A stretch of 64,000 bases of DNA, taken from the NCBI GenBank assembly GCA_002946415.1, contig NJPS01000010.1, positions 558,001 to 622,000 on the forward strand, written 5' to 3'. Below, in pieces: positions 46,424-59,354 of this stretch. Origin of the DNA: Rutstroemia sp. NJR-2017a BVV2. Its lineage: Eukaryota > Ascomycota > Leotiomycetes > Helotiales > Rutstroemiaceae. Numbering within the stretch: position 1 is the stretch's first letter; every line of letters starts with the position of its first letter. Below the pieces are notes generated by a model. The model searched no databases and was not told where the DNA came from. It saw only the letters and a program-made list of their open reading frames with translations. The translations under genes were made by a program, and so were the position numbers.

Positions 46424-47347
46424 ATGTGCCACACAACCCACCCCCTCCACTGCCCCCACCCCAGCAGCATCCTCTGCAGCTCGCTCCCCCTCGACCCATT
46501 TTCCAACCCCCTCACCCTCCCCCCACCCCCTCCCCCCGGCTTCCCCTCTACCCTCGCGCCCACCTGCCCCAACTACACCTACACACGGGTCCTCTTTTGC
46601 GACACCTGCATGGGGGAAGGATGGGAGGGGGACGGATGGACAGGCCAGAACGACGGGGTGAACTGGGATGAGGTTGTGGTCGATCCGGGGATCTTTGATT
46701 TTATGGGGAAGTTGGGGGAGGCGCGGCGTATGATTGAGGGGACGATGGTGAGGGTTGAGTATGCGGAGGAGAGAGTGGGCGGGGAGGATGGGGCTGGTGG
46801 AAATGCAGCTGGTGGAAGGGTAGCTGGTGGGAACTCGGGTGGTGGGAATTCGGGTGGTGCAAGGGCAGCTGGTGAAAGAACGGCTGGTGGAAGGGTAGCT
46901 GATGGAAGGATAGGTCGCAGAAGGGCGGCGGGTGGAAGAACGGGTGGCAGAAGGGCGACAGGTGGGAATGCGGTAGGTGGAAACGCGGCGGGTGGAGATG
47001 TTTCTGATGCAAATACATCTCATCAAAAACCGGTTGATGCAACGGCGTCTAATTCAAACGCGTCTGATGCAAAAGGGCCTGATGCAAAGACGGCTGTTAC
47101 CAAGACAGATAATCAAACAATGCAGGAAGTGCAGATGGCACAGAATCCTTGGCAAATTCAGGAAACACAAATGGCCGAGAATCCTTGGCAAGTTCGGGAA
47201 GTGCAAATGGTCCAAAATCCTTGGCAAGTTCAAGGCGTGGAGGATGTGAGAAAGCAGCTGGTGGGAAGGCCGCTGAGGAACCAGAAGAACAGGAAAAGAG
47301 AACGGTCAAGGAAGAGGAAGAGGACGGCCGGTGAAGAGGAAGGATGA
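46424..47347 (+). CDS. Orphan low-complexity protein with Asn-Pro-Trp-Gln repeats
   Basis: 307 residues from ATG 46424. The N-terminal 60 residues hold several Cys and His (MCHTTHPLHCPHPSSILC, then FCDTC) and may bind a metal. Then an acidic Trp-bearing segment (EGDGWTGQNDGVNWDEVV), a long Ala/Gly/Arg low-complexity region (AGGRVAGGNSGGG), three copies of a 17-residue unit around NPWQ (QMAQNPWQIQ, QMAENPWQVR, QMVQNPWQVQ) and a basic tail (NRKRERSRKRKRT) that could be a nuclear signal. No known family. The frame is long but composition-biased, so I am only moderately sure it is a gene. Confidence 0.5.
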   Translation: MCHTTHPLHCPHPSSILCSSLPLDPFSNPLTLPPPPPPGFPSTLAPTCPNYTYTRVLFCDTCMGEGWEGDGWTGQNDGVNWDEVVVDPGIFDFMGKLGEARRMIEGTMVRVEYAEERVGGEDGAGGNAAGGRVAGGNSGGGNSGGARAAGERTAGGRVADGRIGRRRAAGGRTGGRRATGGNAVGGNAAGGDVSDANTSHQKPVDATASNSNASDAKGPDAKTAVTKTDNQTMQEVQMAQNPWQIQETQMAENPWQVREVQMVQNPWQVQGVEDVRKQLVGRPLRNQKNRKRERSRKRKRTAGEEEG

Positions 47348-50300
47348 GATAAATGAAGAAGATTGAGAATATGGTGATATGAAGAGATGATGACAAATGG
47401 AATGAGGAGGTGGGAAATGGAAAAGAATGAGAAGATAGTGGAAAGACTGATGGCGAAGAAACAGAGGGATTACGGCAATGGAGAAGAGAAAGTATTCAAA
47501 GGACAAGATCAAGGAATCAGTGGAATTGGATGAAGGCCGCTCGACGAAATGAGCGCATAGGGGTGAAGATGGAATATGAACGCAGTGGAAGTTCTCGACG
47601 AGCATGGCATTGATATTGGAAAGTCGATCCGTAAATGGTATTGTTGGATATGCATACTCCACGGATTGGGGAATTCGGGATGGGGGATAGATACCACGTG
47701 GGTCATTGGACGATGTAGCATTGTATAGAACGGTGACGGTTGTGTATACTAGTAGATTTTAGATCCCAAAACTTCAGGATAGATATAATTCCTGTCCAAT
47801 CGTACAATTGTAGCTCATCGATGATGGTAGCGACATTCTTTTGCTATGAAGATGAACCTTTGATTCAGGATATCCCTTGGATGTGGCTCGACAGCAGTAC
47901 TCTGTCGATGCTGTATGCAATTGCCTGATCATTAAGAAGCCTTGAGGCCGATGTAAGTTGCATACAGTAAGATGTCCAGATGGAAAGACACAGCGCATCT
48001 AATACAACACTCAGTATTCGACCAAAGTAGGAATAAGTCTGTCGCCTTGCGAAGACCAGTATAGTTCACAACAAGGGATGAAGTATGACAATCTCCAATC
48101 TCACCAAATACAGTAACTTCGCTGCGTCGACGTAGGAGCCCGTTTCTGACTACGACTGTGCTTCGACAGCAAACACCAAAATAGCAAGCGCCAGATCGAA
48201 CCCCATCGTCATTGTGACATAGCACAGCCGCCCTCACGAGTGAAACAATCGTAGAGAGGATTCAAAATGTCTCAAAGCACTGGCCAATAGCTGAACTCAC
48301 GATTCAGGTTGCGTGATAAGCATCGCTAAATGACATGTTCGTTGATAGGTGATAAAAACGGTAGAGGCGCTTATGCGTCAAAGCAGAAAACAGGTACCCA
48401 GGGCTTGAGCGGATAGGCAAGGGCAGGGTAGTTCGGAGATTTCCTCTTTTTTCCGTTGCTATTTTCTTGGATGTTTTTTTTTTTTTTTTTGGCTTTTTTT
48501 GCTTGCCCGGTGGTGAGCGATGGATTTTTGCTGGTTTTGGTGGCTATGTATTTTTTTGTTCCCAACGCAGCGCGTAAATGTGCCGGAGGAATCGGGGGAA
48601 ATTGGAAGGGCGGCTTGTTGGGATTCTGATTCGGGCTTCTGGGATGCATTCAACTATCGAAAATCGAAAATAAAGCGCAAAAGTTCGAGTCAGTTACGAC
48701 ATACGACATTTGCAAAGCTCCACAGTTTGTTGTAATTGATAGAACTGATGTTATGCATGTCAACGATTTCGGGAACTTGGCCTCGACCGCCATGGCGTGC
48801 GTGGTGGCGACCGGTCTGAGGGACCACGGAGATGAAATGCTACGGTACTTTGTTGATGTGTGGCGTATGCGAGGGTTGAGCCTGAGCGGGAAATAAAGAG
48901 CTGTCAACTGGGAAGCGAATGTAAGGTTATGCCTGATGTATGTAAGGTTATGCCTGATGTATGCCTGATGGATGGAATTAGCTTTGCATGCAGAAATCCA
49001 GCAGCAGAAACACAAGAACGGGCTGGCGGATCTAAGCTCCATGAGGCTACGATGATACAAAGTAAAGGTTTGCCTCTCGTAACCTCAGTGAAAAGTGGAG
49101 TTTTGAAGAACACAAAGTGGATAAACGCGGAGACGGAGACGGGGTTTGGTGTGCAAAAGCGACGAGGATGAGGATCAAAGGATCAGCTCTGGAGTTGGTA
49201 CGGAGGAAGAAAGTTCTGGGAGCTGGAGACGGGAACTGGAGACTGGAGAAGAGAAAGAGGAGTTTGAGAGGAGCTTTGGAGAAGTGGGCCTGGGATGTCA
49301 GAGATTGTGGGTTCCCTGACTGGTAGCTGGTAGCTGTATGGGGGTACTTCGCCGGAATTTGTACTTTGGTATCATACCTTCGTACAAGCATGATGGTAGA
49401 AGAGTTCTGAGGTGAGAAGAAAGACCCAGAAAGGCTGTAAACAATGCAACTGCAATTCCCCCTGTTCCCTTTTCCCTTTGCTATCCCAAGCTACCCCCGG
49501 CTATGCTGGACGCTCGTAGCTCCAAGCCTAGGAAGAGAGTTTGGTGAAACGAAGGGTTTGACGACATTGTGTTCAGGTGAGCAGCGACCACTTTTTGCCG
49601 ATTCAGTTCCAAGCATCTGCGAGAAAAGGCTGGATTTTGATTCGTTGGGCAAGCTTCAACCCCGCACAGGGGTCTGATCTGCGACCACTTTCACCTTTTC
49701 TGTTCTGCACAAGTTACTTATGCTGCCATCTACACATACTCTGTATGCCATTCTGCCCTCAAGCGCCCGATTGTGGGAAATGGTGAAGAGTGAGGCCTGA
49801 ATACTGAATAATGTGCAGGCCAACGGGACAACATACAGCACCTCTGCGTCATAACCCTGTAGCATGGTTGCACTGCACCGTCTATTCTCATCAGATCTGA
49901 CAAGCTCGCAAGGATTTAAATTCATTTTTAAAATTGCTGTGCTTTTACCTGGCTGGGCCATCGAAGCGCCCTCCAGTCTTTCCCCAACTTTCTCGAAGAA
50001 CTGGACAGCTAGCCAATAGCATGCTTTCCAGCTTGACATGACCCACGCATTTTGCTCCATTTGTTACCTGATGCGGCTTAGGCCACGCGGCAGACCATTT
50101 TGTGCACGATCATGGCACGTCCTTGACCAAATCTACGACCAACCTTCTTATTATTCCGCGACGATAGAGTGAGGGAGGGAGCAGTGAGGGAGTGAGGGAG
50201 TGGGGGAGTGAGGAAGTGAGCGATTATCTCTGTAGGCACAATATGGAACAGACCGGGTAGGCAACCTTCAGCTAGGATCTCGAAAGCACAAATAAGGTGA

Positions 50301-51284
50301 CCAGACACCTCATGCCAAACGCGCCTTTTTACTGCTACTGTAAGAAGAGCTTCTCCTTCTGCCTCTCATACTTGCTTGCATTTGCATGTTCCATTTGCAT
50401 TGTCTATCTGCACCTTGACATCGGAGCTGCGTCGTCTCATCTGTTCCCAAGCTCGTTCTTCGCTCCCAATACTCCACCTGTTCCTCTGGCACTTGAACAA
50501 CTCACCAAACCGTGAAAACTTTTTCTCGACCTCGTCCTGTTTGTTGTACAGTTGTACTTTTGTTGTATATTTTTTCCCTTCCCTTTTTTATGCATGTACA
50601 TCAACCACCGCTTGAACCTATCAATTCGTCCTCTTCGTACCCCTCCATTGTCATAATTCGCAGACTCGCAGCAGTAAGTTCTTCCCCATTTCTTCATCCT
50701 GTCATGGCATCGGTAAGCCGTCATGTACGGCCAGTATACTTGAGACGCTTGGCCGGAGTGGGTGAGTGAGTGGGTGAGTGGGTGAGTGGGTGAGCGGGTG
50801 GCATTGATGATTGACTCGTTTTGGCTGGCTCGTACAGCAGATTGGTGAAAAGACGTCAGCTAATCACGATGTGGGGAAAGCTCCTCTAGCGCCTCTAGCT
50901 CCTCTAGTTCCTCCTGCTACCCAGCTAGTCGCAGAATTAACTTTCCATATTAGACAGACGTCAGTGCTCCGAGCTCCTTCCTTGAATCATTTCCCCAAAA
51001 GTCGTCCAATTTCTTCTTCTCCAACAATCCCAATCCAAGAACCAGAGAATAATCGCACACATCATCGAGCAATCGGATCCAGAATATTAACAATACTTTC
51101 AGTGCGAAGTATTCTTAAATACTAGAACTCTAGAGGCCATTCTTCTACTATATACTTTTTGGATTGCCCCCTCAACGCCCCAGATTGTGTCATTTCGACT
51201 GATCTGAATCTGAAATCCCCCCACCCTTCCTCCAAACACTCTTGAGCTCATCGCGACCACAAGTCGCGTCCGCACAAAGCAAAA
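47348..51284. other. Long intergenic region with simple repeats
   Basis: 3.9 kb without a supported gene. Seen: poly-T at 48474-48490; a 21-base tandem duplication (gtaaggttatgcctgatgta + t) at 48921-48941 and 48942-48962; gagtgaggga units at 50168-50220; gagtgggt units at 50758-50800. The right end is the C/T-rich promoter and leader of glycogen synthase. Confidence 0.45.
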
Positions 51285-53632
51285 ATGTCCGGAAACAGAG
51301 ATATCAGGAATCATTACCTGTTCGAAATAGCTACCGAAGTAGCGAATCGAGGTAATTACGACCAAAAGACCCAAAAGATGATTTGTGGATGCAGGACAAA
51401 CGGGCTAACTTTTGCACTCAAGTTGGTGGAATTTACTCAGTCATCAAATCTAAAGCTCCAGTCACAACCGCAGAATATGGCGACCGATACACTCTTATCG
51501 GTCCTCTTAACAGACAATCCGTAAGTGTTCATTTGAAATCCTAAATTTTGTGTGCTGAGCTGACCATCTACAGGCCGCAGTGGAAGTCGAGGCATTAACG
51601 CCAACAAACCCTCATCTCGCAGCCACGATTGAATCCATGGAAGAACGAGGAATTGGCATTCTGTATGGTCGTTGGTTGATCGAGGGAGCTCCTCGTGTGC
51701 TCTTAATTGATACCAAAAGTGCCTACCGATTCATGGATGAGTGGAAAGCCGATTTATGGAACACTGCCGGAATCCCTTCTCCACCTGGTGATGATGAAAC
51801 CAACGAGGCTGTTGTCTTTGGTTATCTGGTAGCTTGGTTCCTAGGAGAGGTGAGCAAACAAACCCATTTCCAGCGACGCCAAATCTCAGACTAACCATTT
51901 TCCAGTTCGTTGCGCACGAGAAAGAAAAGGCTGTCATCGCTCATTTCCACGAATGGCTGTCTGGTGTAGCTCTTCCCCTGTGCAAGAAGCGTAGGATCGA
52001 CGTAACCACCATCTTCACCACACACGCAACACTGCTAGGACGATATCTCTGTGCTGGTTCGGTTGATTTCTACAATAATCTACAATGGTTCGATGTGGAT
52101 GCGGAAGCAGGAAAGCGTGGTATCTACCACAGATACTGTATAGAAAGGGCATCTGCACACTCTTGCGATGTCTTCACAACGGTTTCCCACATTACCGCAT
52201 ACGAGAGTGAGCATTTACTAAAGAGAAAACCTGATGGTGTGCTTCCCAACGGTCTGAACGTCACCAAGTTCTCCGCTATGCACGAATTCCAAAACTTGCA
52301 TCAACAGGCCAAGGAGAAGATTCACGACTTTGTTCGGGGTCATTTCTATGGTCACAATGACTTTGAACCAGAAAACACTCTCTACTTCTTCACTGCCGGC
52401 CGTTACGAATACAGAAATAAGGGTGTGGATATGTTCATCGAATCTTTGGCTCGTTTGAACCACCGTCTGAAGTCCTCCGGATCTAAGATCACCATTGTTG
52501 CATTCATCATTATGCCTGCACAAACACAATCGTTGACAGTTGAGGCTTTGAAGGGTCAAGCAGTCATCAAATCATTACGGGACACGGTTGATGTTATTGA
52601 ACGAGGTGTCGGAAAGCGAATTTTCGAGAGAGCTCTTAAATGGCACGATGGTGAGGCAATGCCTGATGAGAAGGATCTCATCACCAGCCAAGACCGAATT
52701 CTTCTTCGCAGACGTCTATTTGCCATGAAGAGACATGGTCTTCCTCCGATTGTTACTCACAACATGGCCAATGATTCAGAGGATCCAATCTTGAACCAGA
52801 TTCGTAGAGTTCAACTTTTCAACCACCCCTCGGACCGTGTTAAGATCGTTTTCCATCCTGAGTTCTTGAATTCCGCCAATCCGGTACTACCAATGGACTA
52901 TGATGAATTCGTACGAGGTACCCATCTTGGAGTTTTCTCTTCATACTATGAACCGTGGGGATACACACCAGCAGAATGTACTGTGATGGGTGTTCCAAGT
53001 ATTACCACTAACTTGTCTGGATTTGGATGCTACATGGAAGAACTGATCGAAAACTCCACGGATTATGGTATTTACATTGTGGACCGCAGAATGAAGGGTG
53101 TTGATGATTCCGTCAACCAACTTACTAGCTTCATGTACGACTTCGCTGGAAAGAGCCGACGTCAAAGAATCAACCAAAGGAATCGTACTGAGAGGCTGAG
53201 CGACTTACTTGACTGGAAGAGAATGGGTATGGAGTACGTCAAGGCTAGACAGCTCGCATTGCGAAGAGCATACCCATCATCATTCAAGGGTGATGAAGAG
53301 GATGATTTCATTCCAGGTGTGGAGCAAAAGATCTCTCGACCATTCTCAGTACCAGGTTCTCCTAGAGATCGTAGCGGTATGATGACTCCAGGTGACTTTG
53401 CCAGTCTGCAAGAGGGACGTGAGGGTCTGAACACGGAGGACTATGTTGCTTGGAAGCTACCGTAAGTGCACATCTCAGCTATCTGAAGATTATAACATAC
53501 TGACGTTGTAAAAATAGTGAGGAGGAAGATCCTGATGAGTACCCTTTCCCATTGACCCTTCGATCAAAGCGACCCAACGGCCCATCCAGTCCAGCGGGAT
53601 CAGTCACAATCAATGGAAATGGAACAATATGA
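51285..53632 (+). CDS. gsy1: Glycogen synthase (glycosyltransferase family 3)
   Basis: Five exons, 51285-51351, 51423-51520, 51574-51849, 51906-53461 and 53518-53632, encode 703 residues, the usual length for fungal Gsy. Start [21 protein letters not shown]; the donor-binding [13 protein letters not shown] spans the first junction. Further family blocks: [48 protein letters not shown] and [19 protein letters not shown]. The catalytic E-x7-E motif is intact in [16 protein letters not shown] basic, Arg-rich segment ([22 protein letters not shown]) carries the glucose-6-phosphate-site arginines. The C-terminal tail ([14 protein letters not shown]) has Ser-Pro sites typical of phospho-control. 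It transfers glucose from UDP-glucose to glycogen in the cytosol. Confidence 0.97.
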
Positions 53633-55167
53633 CGGGATGAAGATAGGGATACAAAAGGAGATGGGGAATGAATATGTGGGTGATTGGTTCGATGAATAAA
53701 TAGAAATGATGGAAAGAAACTTGGGTTGGGATGGGGATTCGATAAAAGATAATCATGTACAAAATTGTCCATATTACCTCCTTGTTGCCGTTTTTCTTTA
53801 AGCTTGCGATCCGATGCTGGTGTACATGTTTCTTTTTTTCCTTTTGCTGTGCTGTTTGTCTACTCTACTGCATGCATATGGATGCTTTGTTTGATGGGCT
53901 TGATTGATACTCATTACCTTTTCAGTGTTTGCTCATTCGTTTGCGTGCATGGGATTTTTGAGTTTGAATTTGGGGGGTAGAAAAGTGTTGATGATAGGAA
54001 AGGTCGGAGGGGAGAGGGGGGTGACAAGGGATCACTGGTAGATAAAATTGATGCTGGGAGGGGGATGGGAGTGAGAAATAGGAGGAGAGGGCAAATAGGA
54101 CGGAGGGGAAACATGGGGGGAGGGGAATAAGCGGTCGCTGATAATACTGTTGCTGTATGGTGTCTGTATGGGTGTCTGTATGGGTGTCTGTATGGGTGTC
54201 TGCTGGTATAGCTATTGTTGTATTTCAACTGGAATTTCTAAACTTTTTACATATATTTTCATTTCCTGTAAAGTCTATAATCCTAAACGAATTACATCTC
54301 GATATCGCTATATTTTGTAGGTTGGTGATGGTGATTCTTTCTCCCCTTGGCGAAGAGGGAGATTGTTGGAGGAGTATATATATATTGATTTCTAGTAGGG
54401 TGTAGCTGAGATGATGTGGTATGTAAAGTGAGTGAAGCGGAAACGGTTCTATATGGGAGCGGATTTGATAGGAGAGGGGAAGATCACCAAAGGATGGAGA
54501 AAAGTGAATATTATGGGTTGAGAGAGTACAGTAGTACAGTACAGACCAGAGGGGAGCATGGAAGGGGTATAACTTTCGAGATGGATGTATGGAAGGGTTT
54601 GAGATGTGCAACAAAAGTTGGTGGAGAGGAGGTACCATCGTCCGACAAACTTCAGAATTTCGATAGGAGATATCTGGATGAAAATTGATTTATTTGAGTT
54701 TCTTTTACTTGGTTCTCTGATAAGGATTTTGAAAGGGTATTTAAAAGTCCTGGGAGTTGGATGTACTTGGGGAAGAAGTTCGTTCGGTGGTGGTTAATCG
54801 ATTATTGCACTCAGGCCGGATGATCTAATCTGATCTTATCTAATCTTATCTGCCAGGTTGATGACTCAGCCTACTCAAGGCGCGCAGAATAATCTGGAAT
54901 CGGGAATCTGTGACTTCACTTCTGAACCTTACCTTACAAGATATTACATCGCATCGCAACTCAACTCAACAAACGACGAGGGAAAAAGATAAGAACGAGC
55001 GATCTCAAGGCTTTTCTTTCGAAGTGCGTTTATTCGGTTTATTTATTCCGGCGGATCAAGGAAAAGAAACGATTCGATAAACCTTACGATTTTGCGCGCG
55101 CACTACCTCCCTCACTCACACACACGCTCTCTTCGAACACCTCAACAACAAAACACAAGAAAGAACA
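53633..55167. other. Intergenic with a 12-base tandem repeat and GATA-type sites
   Basis: 1.5 kb. A tandem 12-base repeat (gtatgggtgtct) lies at 54156-54204. At 54828-54852, gatctaatctgatcttatct and its continuation hold two TTATCT (AGATAA) sites, about 320 bases before the Dim1 ATG, matching the HGATAR consensus of fungal GATA factors. No gene seen. Confidence 0.5.
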
Positions 55168-56439
55168 ATGGGCTCAGTCATCCTCCCCCATCTCGTCACC
55201 GGATGGCATGTCGATCAGGCGATCATGAGTGAGGAGGAGCGGTTGGTGATTATTCGGTTTGGGAGGGATGGGGATCCGGAGTGTATGATGCAGGATGAGG
55301 TGCTTTATCGTGAGTGCTGGGGTTTCTTTGTTTTATGATTTGGTTTGGTTCTGGGGGAGGGGAGGGCGGGAGGAGATGAGGGGGGAGAGGGAGGGGGGGG
55401 AGATTGAGGGTGTCGTCAGAGTTTGGACTTTACAGTTCTACCTCTACTATTTCCCCTCTACTCTCTTTTCTATCTTCCTATCCCTCTTCCCCCCCTCCAT
55501 ATCTCTCCTCCTTCCAGTTTTCCTTCATCCTGTCTTCCTCTTTTTTTTACAACCTACTTGCTCGCTGGATGAGAGAAATCAAATGCTAATAAGCCCCTCC
55601 AATAAATAGGCATCGCAGATCGAGTCAAGAATTTCGCGGTTATTTATGTTTGCGACCTGGATCAGGTCCCGGATTTTAAACAGATGTATGGTGAGTTTTG
55701 AGCCTTTTCATTTTTGGTGACAGGGGTGCAGAGAGGGGGAGAGGAAGGGGAAGAGGGGGGGGGAGGGGGGAAGAGGATGGAGGAGGTGGTGGAAGAAGGA
55801 TGGGAAGGGAATGCGACTTGGAACTTAGGACTGGGGATCAGTGAGGTGTATAGAAGGAGGGGAAGAGAGAAGAGGATGATTGGATTTGGAGAAGCGGGTT
55901 TGCAGAGGATATGGGTTTCAACACTCTTTGGGCAACTTTTACTATTCCTCCTTCTGCTCATCCTCTTCTACTCCTCTCCACCCATTACACCTCCACTCAA
56001 ATACCCTACGCCCTTCTCCCTACACGAATCTCCTCCTCTCCCGAGTCATTCTCCTCTTCCACCCATCACCTCTTCCCTACCCTCCCATACTTCCCCTCCA
56101 TCTCCAATCTCCCTTACCCACCTTTCCACTCCCATCCATCCCCTCCCATCCACCCCCTCCCATCCACCCCCACGCCCCCTCCCTCCAAACCGCACAAAAA
56201 CCGAACTAACCCCTCTCCCCCAAAAAACAGAACTCTACGACCCCGTGACAATCATGTTCTTCTTCCGCAACAAACACATGATGTGCGATTTCGGCACGGG
56301 TAACAACAATAAGCTGAATTGGGTGCTCGAGGATAAACAGGAGTTGATTGATATTATCGAGACGATTTATCGCGGTGCGAAGAAGGGGAGGGGTTTGGTG
56401 GTTAGTCCGAAGGATTATAGTACGCGGTATAGGTATTAG
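55168..56439 (+). CDS. dim1: U5 snRNP spliceosome protein Dim1/Dib1 (TXNL4A type)
   Basis: Three exons, 55168-55309, 55610-55690 and 56231-56439, give 143 residues, the normal length of this very conserved protein. Blocks: MGSVILPHLVTGWHVDQAI, RLVIIRFGRDGDPECMMQDE, VKNFAVIYVCDLDQVPDF, YDPVTIMFFFRNKHMMCDFG, GNNNKLNWVLEDKQELIDI and a C-terminal RGLVVSPKDYSTRYRY. It has a thioredoxin fold and sits in the U4/U6.U5 tri-snRNP, needed for pre-mRNA splicing. The introns are 300 and 540 bases, long for this genome where others are 50-60. The second is C-rich toward its 3' half and stays open in the frame of exon 3. Confidence 0.96.
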
Positions 56440-59319
56440 GGTGGTGGTGTTATTGGGGAGGGGAGGAGGGGAGATGGGGGAGGGAAGGAAATTTCTTTTT
56501 TTTTGGGAGGGAAACAGACACATAAAGTTCAGGTGTCATGGAGCAATATTTTTGAACAGGAGACGATGGATACAGTTTTCCATTGAGACCCAGTGGGTGA
56601 TAACGCGCCCGGGAAATATCCATTCTTGCCCCGTGGAAGGCATAACTTAGCGAATAGGGTTTACAAAATTGGACTTATTTTGACTTTTACTTCTAGTTTG
56701 ATTTGCTAATGTTGTTGTTTTTGTTGTTGTCGTTGTTGCTGCTGCTGCTGATGTTGTTGCTGCTTTCTACACTACACTACACGATCGATTGATCATTCTT
56801 TGATGCTAGGCGGCTTTGTTTATGGGTTGTGGTTTGGGGTTAGGGGTCATGTCTTGGGTACAGGGCAGCTGTTTGGTGAGTTTGAGTTTGGTTTGTGTTG
56901 GGTTTGTGTTGGGTTTGTATATAGTTTATATTTGGTCTGTATTTAGTTTGTGTTTGATTTGTATTTGCTTTATATCGAACGTGTGTTCGCTTTGTGCTCG
57001 ATTTATGTTGAAGGTGTGTCCGGCTCGAGGACAAGTGTAAAACCAAAAGGTGACGCTACGCTTGAGGTATAGCTAGGGTGGCATATATATGGTCTTTCTT
57101 ACAAGAAGTGGGTTTGTACATGCTATGCTGAAAAAAAACGAAGGCGGCGGAAGGAGTTGGTTGGTGAGGAGAGGGGTTGGGCGTGGAGGAGCGGGGATGG
57201 GGGGAGAGAGGAGTCGGGCGGGGAGCTTTTCGGGTTTTTGTTAATTCAGGTCTTTTTTTTTTTGTTATATATACAAAGGATGTAAGTACCCCCTTTCCTG
57301 CTATACGCAGCTTCAACTTCTAGACCTTAGTTTTGATGAGGTCAGTCTGCGAGTTTTTGGGCCGTTAAGAGGACAACTGCAGAGTTGCTGTTGTTTAGTT
57401 CTATGCTTCATTGTGTTTGAGAAAACAGCTTGCTTGTTGATCAGACTGTTGGATGCAATTCCGTAGGAGCGGGGATGGCTTTTTTTCGACTGGCTGAGAT
57501 ACAGGAAGTGCAACTCTCTGTGCTTGGTTCAGCGCCTGGGAAACACGGAGATGGGTGTATGTACTTGGGTTGTGGGTTTCGCTGAGGATATGATTGATGT
57601 TCTGTAGTGACGAAGAAGAGCAGAACAAATGCACATACTCAAGTAGTAAGGGGCTAGTTCACGGGGATGGGATGCACGCTTTTTGGTGCTGAGGGAGTTT
57701 TGATGGTCGTTGATAGACAAGCTATACATGCCACACCAGTCACTCTGCAGATCTGGCACCACTTTCGGCTTTGAAAATCTAATAGTTTCCACCTCTCCAG
57801 TTCTCAGGCATCTGAACTACAGCAATCGCCGCACAGATAGCGGAACGGAACGTATACAACGACTTCCTGTCCTCCATCTGCTGTACGCTGGTTGTGTATA
57901 TCGAGCATAGTGACGGGGACGGGGAGAATCAGGCAGACTGATGGCGGGGTGCGGGATGAGGGTGGTGGCTAGGAGAGATTTTACACAGATAGCGATTGGG
58001 ACGGACGGTGAATCCACCAACACCCCGAAGGTGACGGTGGGCGTAGTCTTTGTATCGGCACCTTGATGGGAATACATTTTGCTCAGCGGCTGAATATCTC
58101 TGGTACTTGGAGAAACATCATAGAAGCCGGATACGGCTTGGTGGTAGCATCAACATGCGGACTATTTTCAGGGGATGTGCGACAGCTACCGTAGTCAGGG
58201 TGGCGGCGGCAGAAGGAAAGATCTGATGGATGTTGAGTCTAGGCTTATACTGCCTGTCATAGCCCAAAGAGGAGTGGAAGATTCCCAAGATCTCGGTACC
58301 CAGGGCTGTTCATATGAAGAGGAACAAGGAAATAGCGAGTGCCCTCCGTAAGATGTGACGCTTTTGGGAGGCATACTGATTAAACTTCAAAGTGACTCTT
58401 TTGGGAGGCATACGGATTAACCTTCAAAGTGCCATCCGCCCGGCCAAGCGCTCGATATCTTGCTGCCGTTCGCTGGGAGAAAGAATGGAAAGGAGGAAGA
58501 CGAGATGGAAGGGAATCAAGGTGGAGGAATTACCTTGGACATGCCATAAGTTCTGAATTTGATCGAAGATAAGCATAGGATTGTCACGTTCGAGCCCCTG
58601 AATTGATGGCACTGGAACAAATTCTGGCTATCGAGAAAGAAGCGGCGCACAATCTACTCAACCGTCACCGTCAATACCTGTTGGAACGGATTCACTTAAC
58701 CACAAGAAAGAACAAAGGATCAATCACTTGTACGTCATGAGCCTACAAGAGAGCATTGATGGGATTGACTAGATCTTTGTAGTTCAGGAGAAGTGCTCTA
58801 TATAATGATTCCTCTTACCCAGAATATACCTGAGCCACTGCACTGAAGTGATTCTGGTGCCACGGTTTACAAAGTCAACTTACAAAATCATCATTGGCAG
58901 CATACAATCATTCACGTCTACACATATGTCTACATCGATGAACTGTGTTGCGCGCTCGGGGTCAAAGGAGAAGATGTGCTAGAAGACTGCATACAAGTGC
59001 GTTATCTGCACTCAAGGCAGAGTGAACAAAATACAGAAATCATCTATGATATGAAAAACAACACCGTTGAGTTTGTAGCTTCTTAGTGGCGGCATTACTT
59101 GCTGCTAACATTGCTATCACCCTCTTACGGGCCTATCATTACTAACATAAAGATTGCACAAGAACGATGATTTCACTTCCTGATTTCAGAGGTGCACTCT
59201 ATTGAGAAATGGCTCCTTGATCAGAGCCACGTTACTTGGTTCAAGTATCTAGCGTTCAGGAAGCTACTAGGCAGCTCGAGTTTCACCTCTATATCAATTA
59301 AGGTATAGGAAAAGAGAGT

Positions 59320-59354
<35 letters not shown>

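Noticed and set aside
45768..46661. 297-codon plus-strand frame in the C/T-rich region
   Set aside because: Ser/Pro/Thr run caused by absence of purines; no start context, motif or domain.
55714..56439. Open frame of 241 codons over dim1 intron 2 and exon 3
   Set aside because: Its first two thirds are intron with pyrimidine-biased sequence lacking stops; the Dim1 protein is complete without it.
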